64,000 nucleotides of DNA. It comes from Woeseiaceae bacterium (lineage in GTDB: Bacteria > Pseudomonadota > Gammaproteobacteria > Steroidobacterales > Woeseiaceae). This document shows, piece by piece, positions 51,637-60,735 of this stretch (positions are counted from its first letter, which is position 1; each line of letters begins with the position of its first letter). The stretch is taken from NCBI GenBank assembly GCA_028289545.1, contig JANQPG010000107.1:1-64000 (forward strand), in the 5' to 3' direction. Made by a program: the position numbers and the translations under genes. The notes under the pieces were generated by a model. That model saw only the letters and a list, made by a program, of their open reading frames with translations, did not search any database and was not told where the DNA came from.

Positions 51637-52710
51637 ATGAAAACTGTAACTGGACGGCTGAGACTTCTCGCGAAGCTTGGCCTCGTAGCTGGCATGCTGT
51701 TCTCGGGACAGCAGGCGCTGGCGCAAACGGCGGCTGGAACGCCCGTGAACAACACGGCAAGCGTTTCGTTTTCGGTCGGCGGCATTGCGCAGACGCCTGT
51801 CGACTCGAACGAGGCCAGCTTTCTGGTCGACCGCCGCGTCGACTTTGTGCTCAACCAGGTGGGCACGGCGCTGACGCCCGTGACACCGGGTCTCGACGAC
51901 GTGTTCATCGAGTTCGTGCTGCAAAACGACTCGAACTCGGCGCTCGATTTTGATCTCGCGCAAGCGGCTCTCGCCAACGGCGACCCCGTTCGGGCGGCGA
52001 CCGCCACGGGTGCCGTAATGAACAACGTCACGATCGAAGTGGCGGAGTTCCCGGCCAGTGGCGGCGATCCCGACCCGGTGCTTGGTGCGGGCCGCACCGC
52101 CGTGACGGCGCTTGCCCCGGGCGATACGATTCGAATCCGGGTCTATGCCGACACGCCGCTTGCCCTCGTCAACAACGACATTGCAGGTATTCAGCTCAAC
52201 GCAACCGCCGCTCTCGGCGGCGCTCCGCTGACGGAAACCGCCGGTGCGGATCGTCTCGACGAGATCGACAACGTATTCGTCAACGGTCCCGACGCAGGCG
52301 GTAACGCGACCGAGTCGCAGACCGACGGTTTCTCGGTAACGGCGGCCGACATCAGCGCGGCGAAGCTGAGCGTAACGGTCGAAGACCCGATCAACGGCGC
52401 GACGGATCCCAAACCGATACCGGGTGCGTTTGTCGAGTATTCGATTACCGTGACGAACAACGGTGCGGAACCCGCAACCGGAGTCAGCATTGCCGACACG
52501 CTCGATCTGACGCTTGTTGCACTACGTGACGGCGCTTACAACGGCGGCGCATCCAACGTCGATCTCGGTGGCGGCACCTTCTGTAACGCCGACGCCGACG
52601 CGACCGACGGCTGCACCTACGATGCGGGCACCGGTGCCATTGCGATTGCGACGCCCGACATCGCAGCCGGTGGCAACGTCACTGTGACCTTCCAGGTTGT
52701 CGTCCAGTAA
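51637..52710 (+). CDS. Exported DUF11-type surface protein 3
   Basis: A 357-residue protein with a signal peptide (cleavage likely at ALAQ, residue 29). The mature protein begins with the shared module AGTPVNNTASVSFSV, continues with a beta-rich domain and ends with a DUF11 domain (about 255-357: PGAFVEYSITVTNNGAEPAT). One Cys pair lies near the end (FCNADADATDGC). TAAAGGAG precedes the ATG. It may be a paralogue of protein 1, sharing layout though not close sequence. Confidence 0.75.
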   Translation: MKTVTGRLRLLAKLGLVAGMLFSGQQALAQTAAGTPVNNTASVSFSVGGIAQTPVDSNEASFLVDRRVDFVLNQVGTALTPVTPGLDDVFIEFVLQNDSNSALDFDLAQAALANGDPVRAATATGAVMNNVTIEVAEFPASGGDPDPVLGAGRTAVTALAPGDTIRIRVYADTPLALVNNDIAGIQLNATAALGGAPLTETAGADRLDEIDNVFVNGPDAGGNATESQTDGFSVTAADISAAKLSVTVEDPINGATDPKPIPGAFVEYSITVTNNGAEPATGVSIADTLDLTLVALRDGAYNGGASNVDLGGGTFCNADADATDGCTYDAGTGAIAIATPDIAAGGNVTVTFQVVVQ

Positions 52711-52768
52711 CGGACTGCAGGCGATCTGAGTCAAGGACACAGTGCTGCAACGCTTCTTTAGCCGCTTC

Positions 52769-52805
52769 GAGCCCCGGGCCATTCTTATGAATGGTTCCGG
52801 GGCTC
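52769..52805 (+). other. Strong hairpin 1 before the giant surface-protein gene
   Basis: GAGCCCCGG-G-CCATTC, loop TTAT, GAATGG-TT-CCGGGGCTC: about 15 paired bases with one small asymmetric bulge. No T-run follows. Together with hairpin 2 it fills the gap between the third small gene and the giant gene. Confidence 0.7.
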
Positions 52806-52811
52806 GCGCGT

Positions 52812-52836
52812 GCCCGGAGACTTTGCGTCTCCGGGC
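52812..52836 (+). other. Strong hairpin 2 before the giant surface-protein gene
   Basis: GCCCGGAGAC-TTTGC-GTCTCCGGGC: a perfect 10-bp stem with a 5-base loop, ending 19 bases before the chosen ATG. It could attenuate transcription, protect the upstream message from decay or limit translation of the giant gene. Confidence 0.75.
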
Positions 52837-52855
52837 GCGTGCGGCGTGCGCGACC

Positions 52856-55800
52856 ATGCGCGAGGAAGTAACCCGCGGGCTTGCGGCTGCTCTACTGCTG
52901 ATGGTGGTTTTGTCCACGACCGCGCACGCACAAGCGTCCAATCCGGGCGCCGTCGTCAGCAACCAGGCAGTCCTCGCCTACGAAAGTCCCGTTGGTGTCC
53001 CGCAGACGGAGGTGAGCAACACGGTCGAACTGACCGTGGCGGTGACGCGCTCACTGGCGAGTGTCGAGCTCACGCGCGTGCTCGCAACGGGCGGTGTCTA
53101 TCAGGAGAACGTCGGACCGTCAGCGTGTTTTGACGGCGGCAGTTTCGTGGATCTGCCCAACCCGACGTTGCTGGGCGGCACGCTCATCGACCCGACCGTT
53201 GCTCAGCAAGTGACGCCCGCGTCGAGCTACAACCAGGGCGAGACCGTGTTTGTCCGTCTGGACGATGCCGATCAGAACGCGGACTTTCAGGCGATCGACT
53301 ATGCCGTTGTCACTATCGAGAACCCGGCGACCGGCGATTCGGAACAGCTCAGGCTCAGCGAAACCGGGCTGAACACCGGGATCTTTGCAGGCTACATAGC
53401 GAGCGCCGGCGCCGCGGCGGCGCCGGGCGACTGCGTCCTGCAGGTCGCGGCGAAGTCGACGGTGGTTGTTCGCTACGAAGACCCCGAGGACAACGCCGAC
53501 AGCGCTACCGCGAGCAGCGTTTTCGACCCGACGCAGCGCGTCTTCGAGACTCGCACCGGTACGCTCGTTAGCGGCGCGACGATCGAACTCGTCGACGCGG
53601 CGACCGGCTTGCCCGCAAACGTGCTCGGCAATGACGGCACGAGCCAGTTCCCTTCAGTGATTACGAGCGGCGGCAGCGTCACCGACAGCGGCGGCACGCT
53701 GTATGTTTTTGCGCCGGGCGAATTCCGCTTCCCCGTTGTGCCGGACGGCAACTATCGACTACTGGTCACGCCGCCGGCCGCCTATGCAGCACCTTCCACG
53801 GTAGCCGAAGCGGAACTACAGAACCTGCCGGGCGCGCCGTTCGCTATCGGCGAAGGCTCTTTTGCTCTCGAATTTACGAAGTCGGACGGCTTGTCCGTCG
53901 CCTTCGACATTCCGGTCGATCCGCAGTCCACGGCGCTGTTCATGCAAAAGCGGACTTTGACCACAACCGCCGCGCCAGGCGATTTTGTCCGCTACGAACT
54001 GATTCTGGAGAACGCGTCCGCAACCGCCGGCGCCAACGATGTGCGCGTGTTCGACCAGCTCCCCCCGGGCGTGCGTTTTGTGCCCGGCAGCGTCGTGATC
54101 AACGACGTAACCGCGGCAGACCCTCAACAGAGCGCGGATCAAAGGACGCTCGAGTTTGCCGTGCCGGCGCTTGGTGTTGCCGAGCGTGTCAGCATTTTCT
54201 ATGTCGTCGAGGTGATCGGCGGCAAACCCGGCAGCGAACTCGTCAACCGCGCCTCCGCGCTGGCGGCGGCCGGACTGATATCGAACGAGGCCAGCGCAAC
54301 GATCCAGCTCACGGAGGACCTGTTCCGCTCGACGTCGACGATCGTGGGCCGCGTGCTCGAAGCGGACTGCAGTCAGGACACCTTCAGCGAGGAGCAAGGT
54401 GTGGCCGGTGTGCGGATCTACCTCGAGGACGGCCGCTATGCCGTCTCTGACGAGGGTGGTCGTTTTCATTTTGAGGGCCTGAAGCCGGGCACACACGTGG
54501 CGCAGCTGGATACGGTTTCCCTGCCGGGCTGGTTCGACGTCGTGGGCTGCAGCGACGACCCCGATTTTGCGGGCCGCGCCGATTCGCAGTTCGTGAAGCT
54601 CGGTCGCGGCACGCTGCAGCGCGCCAACTTCTTCCTGCGCCGCAAACCGGCGCCCGAAGGCAGACTCGAACTCGAGCTGGCCAACTCGGGAACGGGCAAC
54701 GCCGATGAGGTGGCCTATACGCTAACTTTGAACGGCATCGGCAACGTTGCAATTCGCAACATCGACGTGCTGGTCATGCTGCCGGAAGGTGTCAGCTATC
54801 AGCGCGGCAGCATGCGAATCGACGGCGCCGACCTTGGCGATCCGCGCGTATCGGGACAGGCGCTGTCCTTTGCCCTGCCTGACAAACACGGCAACTGGAC
54901 CGGGCAACTCGAATTCACGGGCAACATTGGTGCTGACGTGGCCGGCGAACTCACCAGCAAGGCGGTAGCCACATTCGACACACCGCTCGAAGCGCGGCAA
55001 AAAACGCCCGTTGGCGAAACGTTGATGATTCGTGAGCCCGGTCGCGTCGAAAACGCGGGCTACGTGCTTGACCTCAAGTTCGGCGTCCTCTCCGATCGTC
55101 TGTCGGCCACCGACGTCGCGACCCTGGACGAATTGATCCGCAGCTGGCGCGGCGTTCGCAATATTCACGTCTCTGCCGTTGGTCACAGCGACAGCCAGCG
55201 GATCTCGGCCGAGAGTCAAAGCCTGTTCGCCGACAACTACGCGCTGTCGCGGGCAAGAGCTGCCGCCGCTGCCGCGTATCTCGCGGACGCGCTCGACATT
55301 CCCGTGAGCAACATCGACGTGTCGGGGCGCGGGCCCGATGAGCCGGTTGCCGACAACGGCACGGCCGCGGGTCGCCAGACGAACCGCCGCGTCGAACTGA
55401 TCATGAGCGGCATTCGTCCGACCGTACCTTCTTTCCTCGAAGTCACGAAGGCTTCCAGCGGCTCGCAAACCATCGCGACCCGCGGCGCGGTTCCCGGCAC
55501 GGAAGCCGAGCAGCCCGAGCAGGCGGCGGGCGCCGTTGCCGAGGTGCAGGAGGAGCCGGCGTTTGGCAGCCTGACGCCCGGTGTTGCGCTGCTCTTGCCG
55601 ACCGAGGGCTTCGAGCCGGCCGTGCCGTCGCTGCCCGTCTCCGTCAAGCACTCGCCGCAGCAGAGTGTGGAGGTCTGGCTAAACGGCTTGCCGATCAACC
55701 CGTTGACGTTCGACTCCACCGAGAGCTCGAGCGACGGCCGCGTTGCGGTATCGCGCTGGCGGGGTATCAATCTCGAAGACGGTGACAACGAACTCAAGGT

Positions 55801-58657
55801 TGTCGTCATGAACGCTGATGGCCGGTCCGCCGAAACGCTCACCCGGCGCGTTTACTACGGCGGCGCCCCCGTGCGCGGTGAATTCGTCGAATCGGCGTCC
55901 ATGTTGATCGCCGACGGCAGGACCCGCCCGATCGTCGCAGTGCGCCTGTACGATCGCTCGGGCCGCCCGTCACGCCCCGGTGTTGTCGGAGACTTTGCCG
56001 TCGAGGCTCCGTTCCGCTCGCTCTGGGAAGTTGAGAACGACCGTCAGAACCAGCTCGTGCAGGTAGGGGATCGGCGTCCCACCTACAAAGTCGGTAGTGA
56101 CGGTATTGCGTTGATCGAGCTCGAGCCGACGACTCGCACGGGCGAGGTGACCATCAACCTGCAGTTCGAGAACTACCGCGACCAGTCCGTGCGCGCCTGG
56201 CTCAAGCCTGCGACGCGCGACTGGATACTCGTCGGTTTTGCGGAGGGCACGGCCGGCTACAACACCCTTGACGACAATCTCGAGGCGGCGGGAGACGCAG
56301 GCTTCGAAGACGGTTACTACGACGAAGGCCGCGCGGCGTTTTTTGCCAAGGGGCGCATTCGCGGCGAATACCTTTTGACGCTGTCTTACGACTCCGATCG
56401 TGAACGCAGCGAAACGCGAAACCGATTCGAGACGGAGGTCGATCCGACCGCCTACTATCCGCTGTACGCGGACACGACCGAACAGCGCTTCGAGGCGGCC
56501 AGCCAGCGCAAACTGTACGTGAAGCTCGAACGCAATCAGTTTTATGCGCTGTTTGGCGACTATGCCGCCGGCCTGACGGTGACGGATCTCGCCCGATTCG
56601 ACCGGCGTTTCAACGGACTCAAGAGTGAATACCGCAGCGAAAACGTAAGCTACAACGTGTTCGCGGCGGAAACCAATCAGGCCTTTAACCGCGATGAGCT
56701 GCGCGGCGACGGCACCTCCGGTTTGTACCGGCTGAGCCGCGCGCCGCTGATTGCGAACAGCGAAAGCGTGCGCATCGAGACGCGCGATCGTTTCGACAGC
56801 GGTGTCGTGCTTGAGAGCCGCAACCTGACGCGCTTCCTGGACTACAACCTGGATACGCTGAACGGCACGCTGTTCTTCAAGGAACCCGTTCCCAGCCGGG
56901 ACCTCGAATTCAACCCCGTCTATATCGTCGTCGAATACGAGACGGCAGGGAGCGCAAGCGAAGACGTCATTGCGGGTGGCCGCGCCGCGGTACACCTGGC
57001 GGATGACGCGGTGGAGATCGGCGTGACCTTCGTGGACGATCAGACCGAGGGCGCCGAGGCCGACCTGGGCGGTGTGGATCTTCGCTGGCAGGTGAACTCG
57101 CAGACCGAAGTCCGCGCCGAGTACGCCCGCACGACGAACACGGACATAAGCGGTAACGAAGTAGACGGCAGCGCGCACAGCGTCAGCATCGAACACAACG
57201 GCGAAACCGTCGATCTGCGCGCTTTTGTCCGGGAAGTCGAAAACGAATTTGGCCTGGGCTACCAGGCGGCGGCAGATTCCGGTTTTCGCCGCCTCGGCGT
57301 TGACCTGAGGGCCAGACTGAGCGAGCGTTTCTCCTTCGAGGGTGAAGCCGGATGGCAGCAGAACCTCGACACGGAAGACATCCGCAACCTGGCCAACGCG
57401 AGGCTGCGCTACGAGCGGCGGGGTTTCAACACCGCCCTTGGTCTGTTCCATGCCGAGGACAAATTTGACGACGGCGATACGCGAACCAGCAATCTGGCTG
57501 AACTCGCCGTGTCGCAGCGTTTGTTCGGCGAGCGCATCACGCTTCGGGCGAGCGCCTCGACCGAACTGGGCGACGAGGCCGAGAGCGCCGATTTCCCCAC
57601 CCGGTTTGTCGTTGGGACCGACTACCGTATCCGACCGGGCGTCGATCTTGTTGCCGAGTACGAAGATGCGAGCGGCCGCGACATCGATTCCAGCACGGGA
57701 AGGCTCGGTGTTCGGGCAACGCCGTTTTCGCGCACTCAGGTGAACAGCTTTCTCAACAACGAAGTCGGGGAGTTCGGTCCCAGACTATTCGCCAACCTGG
57801 GTCTCGTACAGGGTTTCCGCCTCAGCGATCGCTGGACGCTGGACGTCGGAGTCGACCAGACCCGGACGCTCCGGAGCGGCGACGAACGTGTGTTCGACGA
57901 GGATCGTGAACTGGTATCCGGTTCCCTGAGCGAAGATTTCCTGTCGGTGTTTGCCGGTGCCCTGTACAACGCCGACCTCTGGAGCGCGAATACGCGGATC
58001 GAAGTCCGGGATTCCGATTCCGAGGATCGCACCTCGCTGTCATTCGGCTGGTATCGCGAACCCACCCGCGGGATCGGCCTGTCCGCGGGCCTGAGGCTAT
58101 ATCGCAGCGAGCTTGCTATGGGTAACGAGATCACGGCCGCCGATCTCAAGTTCGGCTGGGCCTATCGCCCCGCTGACAGCCGCTGGGCCGTATTGAACCG
58201 AATCGACCTGGTTTACGAAGACAGGATGCAGAACGGCGTTGCCGAGGACAGCTGGCGGGTGATCAACAACCTGGTCGGCAACCGCCGTTTCGGCGCCGCC
58301 AACGAGCTGTCGCTGCAGTATGCGTTCAAATACGTGCGCAGCAACTTTTCCGGCAGCGAGCTGACGGGTTACAGCGACCTTCTGGGCATCGACTATCGAC
58401 GCGGCCTCCGCGGTCGCTTCGATCTCGGGGCTAACGCCAGCGTGTACAACTCCTACCAGTCGAATGTCTCCGACTACAGCTTTGGGCTCGATGCGGGCTA
58501 CAACGTGGCAACCAACGTCTGGATTACGTTGGGCTACAACTTTGCCGGCTTTTACGACCAGGATTTCGCGGACGCCCGCTACACGGCGGCCGGGCCCTAT
58601 CTCCGCTTCTCGCTGAAGGCGGACCAGCGGACCTTGAAGTCGATCGCGGGCCGCTGA
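52856..58657 (+). CDS. Giant OmpA/DUF11 protein with C-terminal outer-membrane-barrel-like region
   Basis: A 1933-residue protein. A signal peptide (cleavage near AHA, residue 25) is followed by a module (PGAVVSNQAVLAYES) shared with small proteins 1 and 3, a DUF11 domain (about 358-485), an SdrD-B-like domain (about 495-590: GVRIYLEDGRYAVSDEGGRF), a second DUF11-like domain (about 600-720), an OmpA-like peptidoglycan-binding domain (about 740-852: SAVGHSDSQRISAES, GRQTNRRVEL), an Ig-like part and, from about 1120, some 800 residues of alternating strands with aromatic edges that look like a large outer-membrane barrel. It may both anchor to the wall and display or export the small proteins. 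The frame is open from 52742, but that start would be read through two hairpins; the ATG at 52856 gives a proper signal peptide though a weak ribosome-binding site. Confidence 0.8.
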   Translation: MREEVTRGLAAALLLMVVLSTTAHAQASNPGAVVSNQAVLAYESPVGVPQTEVSNTVELTVAVTRSLASVELTRVLATGGVYQENVGPSACFDGGSFVDLPNPTLLGGTLIDPTVAQQVTPASSYNQGETVFVRLDDADQNADFQAIDYAVVTIENPATGDSEQLRLSETGLNTGIFAGYIASAGAAAAPGDCVLQVAAKSTVVVRYEDPEDNADSATASSVFDPTQRVFETRTGTLVSGATIELVDAATGLPANVLGNDGTSQFPSVITSGGSVTDSGGTLYVFAPGEFRFPVVPDGNYRLLVTPPAAYAAPSTVAEAELQNLPGAPFAIGEGSFALEFTKSDGLSVAFDIPVDPQSTALFMQKRTLTTTAAPGDFVRYELILENASATAGANDVRVFDQLPPGVRFVPGSVVINDVTAADPQQSADQRTLEFAVPALGVAERVSIFYVVEVIGGKPGSELVNRASALAAAGLISNEASATIQLTEDLFRSTSTIVGRVLEADCSQDTFSEEQGVAGVRIYLEDGRYAVSDEGGRFHFEGLKPGTHVAQLDTVSLPGWFDVVGCSDDPDFAGRADSQFVKLGRGTLQRANFFLRRKPAPEGRLELELANSGTGNADEVAYTLTLNGIGNVAIRNIDVLVMLPEGVSYQRGSMRIDGADLGDPRVSGQALSFALPDKHGNWTGQLEFTGNIGADVAGELTSKAVATFDTPLEARQKTPVGETLMIREPGRVENAGYVLDLKFGVLSDRLSATDVATLDELIRSWRGVRNIHVSAVGHSDSQRISAESQSLFADNYALSRARAAAAAAYLADALDIPVSNIDVSGRGPDEPVADNGTAAGRQTNRRVELIMSGIRPTVPSFLEVTKASSGSQTIATRGAVPGTEAEQPEQAAGAVAEVQEEPAFGSLTPGVALLLPTEGFEPAVPSLPVSVKHSPQQSVEVWLNGLPINPLTFDSTESSSDGRVAVSRWRGINLEDGDNELKVVVMNADGRSAETLTRRVYYGGAPVRGEFVESASMLIADGRTRPIVAVRLYDRSGRPSRPGVVGDFAVEAPFRSLWEVENDRQNQLVQVGDRRPTYKVGSDGIALIELEPTTRTGEVTINLQFENYRDQSVRAWLKPATRDWILVGFAEGTAGYNTLDDNLEAAGDAGFEDGYYDEGRAAFFAKGRIRGEYLLTLSYDSDRERSETRNRFETEVDPTAYYPLYADTTEQRFEAASQRKLYVKLERNQFYALFGDYAAGLTVTDLARFDRRFNGLKSEYRSENVSYNVFAAETNQAFNRDELRGDGTSGLYRLSRAPLIANSESVRIETRDRFDSGVVLESRNLTRFLDYNLDTLNGTLFFKEPVPSRDLEFNPVYIVVEYETAGSASEDVIAGGRAAVHLADDAVEIGVTFVDDQTEGAEADLGGVDLRWQVNSQTEVRAEYARTTNTDISGNEVDGSAHSVSIEHNGETVDLRAFVREVENEFGLGYQAAADSGFRRLGVDLRARLSERFSFEGEAGWQQNLDTEDIRNLANARLRYERRGFNTALGLFHAEDKFDDGDTRTSNLAELAVSQRLFGERITLRASASTELGDEAESADFPTRFVVGTDYRIRPGVDLVAEYEDASGRDIDSSTGRLGVRATPFSRTQVNSFLNNEVGEFGPRLFANLGLVQGFRLSDRWTLDVGVDQTRTLRSGDERVFDEDRELVSGSLSEDFLSVFAGALYNADLWSANTRIEVRDSDSEDRTSLSFGWYREPTRGIGLSAGLRLYRSELAMGNEITAADLKFGWAYRPADSRWAVLNRIDLVYEDRMQNGVAEDSWRVINNLVGNRRFGAANELSLQYAFKYVRSNFSGSELTGYSDLLGIDYRRGLRGRFDLGANASVYNSYQSNVSDYSFGLDAGYNVATNVWITLGYNFAGFYDQDFADARYTAAGPYLRFSLKADQRTLKSIAGR

Positions 58658-58774
58658 GGCCGAGGCGCGCGCCAATCCGGCGTTCCCACAAGCGACGGCC
58701 GGCGCGAAAGCGCTTGCCCTGCTCACGGCATCGAATAGAATTCCTTTCCTTCTACCGGGTCTGAATCCGCTGTT

Positions 58775-60652
58775 ATGAGTGATTCTGCTTACTCGCTGGG
58801 CGCGTGGACCGTGATCCCCGAGCGCAACGTGCTGAAACGCGACGGCGCGAGCGTGAGTGTCACGCCCAAGAGCATGGCCGTACTGGAACGCCTCGTGGCG
58901 GCGGACGGGCAGGTCGTCTCTCGTGACGAGCTGCATAACGCCGTCTGGGCGGGTGGCGTTGTGACCGACGACGCGCTGACTCAGTGCATCGTCGAGCTGC
59001 GCAAAGCACTGGGCGACTCGGCTCGTGAGCCGCGCTACATCGAGACCATCACCAAGAAGGGGTTTCGCATCGTCGCGCCGACGGATGCGGATACCGGAGC
59101 CGTTGTTCAGCCGCAGCACGGCGGGGCGAGGACGGTTGGCTGGGGTTTACCCGCCGTTGCGGTGCTGCTGCTTGCCGCGCTGATCGTGCTGGGCGGCCGC
59201 GCGCTCTGGCCCGAAGCGGAGGAGCAACCGCTGCCGAGCGAGCCGTCGGTTGCGGTCTTGCCTTTCGACGACCTGAGCCCCGACGGCAACCATCTCTACT
59301 TCGCCGACGGACTCGTCGACGAAATCATCACCCGCCTGGCGCGGGTGGACGGCCTGCTGGTCATCGGCCGGAGTTCCTCGTTCCGGTTTCGCGACAGCGG
59401 TCAGGATCTTCGTGCCGTGGGTGCTTCGCTCGATGTCAATCACATTGTCGAGGGCAGCGTGCGGCTTTCGGATTCCGGTTTCCGGATCAGTGCGCGGCTC
59501 GTCGAGGCCGACAGCGGCTTTCAACTCTGGGCGGACAGCTTCGATCGGCCGCTCGAGGACATCTTCCGCGTGCAGGAGGACATTGCCGACGCCGTGGCCA
59601 AGGCCTTGAGCGTGCGTCTCGGCATCAACGGTTTCAGCAGTGCGTCCGGCGGTACCAGAGTTGTCGAAGCGTACGAGGCGTTGATGCGGGCCAATGCCGC
59701 ATCACACGAACTCGACGCCGAGAACTACAACGAGGTGCTGGCCCTGTACCGCGTACCGACGGAAATCGACCCGGACTATGCCTTCGGCTGGTCCGCGCTG
59801 GCCACCACCTATCGTACCGGACGCTTCTATTTCTCCGACCTGTTCGACTGGCAGGGTCCGGCACTCGCGGCCATGCGGCGGGCGCGCAACCTGGCGCCGT
59901 CTTCGCCGTCCATCGCTGCGGACGCGGCCGCGCTGTTCGCGGACATCGGCAGCTGGACGGACGCGCAGGAGGCCATCAACGCTGCGGATGTTGCCGAGGG
60001 TGTTGTTCCGCTGGAGGTCGAGCTGTCGCGGATCGACCTGCTCGTGAAAACGGGGCGCATCGAACAGGCGCTGTCGACGGTGGACAGCGTTCGTCGCCGC
60101 GAGCCGCTGTGGGGGTTTGTCGCCAAGTTTTACGGGCATCTGTACGCGAGCCAGGGCCGCATCGAGGAAGCGCTCGAGGAATTCGATCGCGGCTACGAAC
60201 TCGACGGCAAGAGAAGCCTCATGAGCAACGACGCCGTAATCGCGGCAATGACGACGGGGGATCGCGAGCTGCTCGAGAAGTGGCTTCTGCGCGCCGTCGA
60301 ATGGGAGCAGACCATCCCCGGCAATCGCAACGTGCTCGCCCGTATGTCCGAGTACCTGGACCAACCGGAGCAGGCACGAGAGTGGCTGTCGAACGCGTTC
60401 GACAATCGCGCCGCGCCGGACTACTGGATAAGAGTCTGGGCTGCGTATCACGGCGACGCGGAACTTGCGCTCGCCGCACTGCGGCGTACGCCCGATGCGT
60501 GGTCTCTGTGGATGCCGGTCATGCAGGACGTGCGTCGCCACCCGGAGTTCGCCAGTTGGCTCACGGACGTGGGGCTCGTCGAATACTGGGATCGATACGG
60601 CTGGGCCGATGCTTGTGAGCGCCGCGGGACCGGCGAGGTTGTCTGCCGCTAG
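58775..60652 (+). CDS. CadC/ToxR-like membrane regulator with TPR periplasmic domain
   Basis: A 625-residue protein. An OmpR-type winged helix lies at the N-terminus (about 8-105: VTPKSMAVLERLVAADGQVV, EPRYIETITKKGFRIVAP), one membrane segment (about 122-143), then a TolB/FlgO-like domain (about 155-275: PSVAVLPFDDLSPDGNHLYF) and TPR-like repeats to the end. It would bind DNA from the membrane in response to an envelope signal. It starts 117 bases after the giant gene on the same strand; whether it controls the cassette is not shown by the sequence. Confidence 0.88.
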   Translation: MSDSAYSLGAWTVIPERNVLKRDGASVSVTPKSMAVLERLVAADGQVVSRDELHNAVWAGGVVTDDALTQCIVELRKALGDSAREPRYIETITKKGFRIVAPTDADTGAVVQPQHGGARTVGWGLPAVAVLLLAALIVLGGRALWPEAEEQPLPSEPSVAVLPFDDLSPDGNHLYFADGLVDEIITRLARVDGLLVIGRSSSFRFRDSGQDLRAVGASLDVNHIVEGSVRLSDSGFRISARLVEADSGFQLWADSFDRPLEDIFRVQEDIADAVAKALSVRLGINGFSSASGGTRVVEAYEALMRANAASHELDAENYNEVLALYRVPTEIDPDYAFGWSALATTYRTGRFYFSDLFDWQGPALAAMRRARNLAPSSPSIAADAAALFADIGSWTDAQEAINAADVAEGVVPLEVELSRIDLLVKTGRIEQALSTVDSVRRREPLWGFVAKFYGHLYASQGRIEEALEEFDRGYELDGKRSLMSNDAVIAAMTTGDRELLEKWLLRAVEWEQTIPGNRNVLARMSEYLDQPEQAREWLSNAFDNRAAPDYWIRVWAAYHGDAELALAALRRTPDAWSLWMPVMQDVRRHPEFASWLTDVGLVEYWDRYGWADACERRGTGEVVCR

Positions 60653-60735
60653 GCGCGGCGGCCTGCAGTCCCTTGTCTTGTTAGGGCGCTTTATGGGCAC
60701 AGCATCGGGCGCGGCAAGCGTGTAGTCTCCAGTTC

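Noticed and set aside
52742-52855. Upstream start of the giant surface protein
   Set aside because: The extra 38 residues would be coded by two strong hairpins and would bury the signal peptide inside the chain.
55970-57451. 493-codon minus-strand frame inside the giant surface-protein gene
   Set aside because: It lies fully within a coding region with signal peptide and domains on the plus strand and shows no recognisable domain or start signal.
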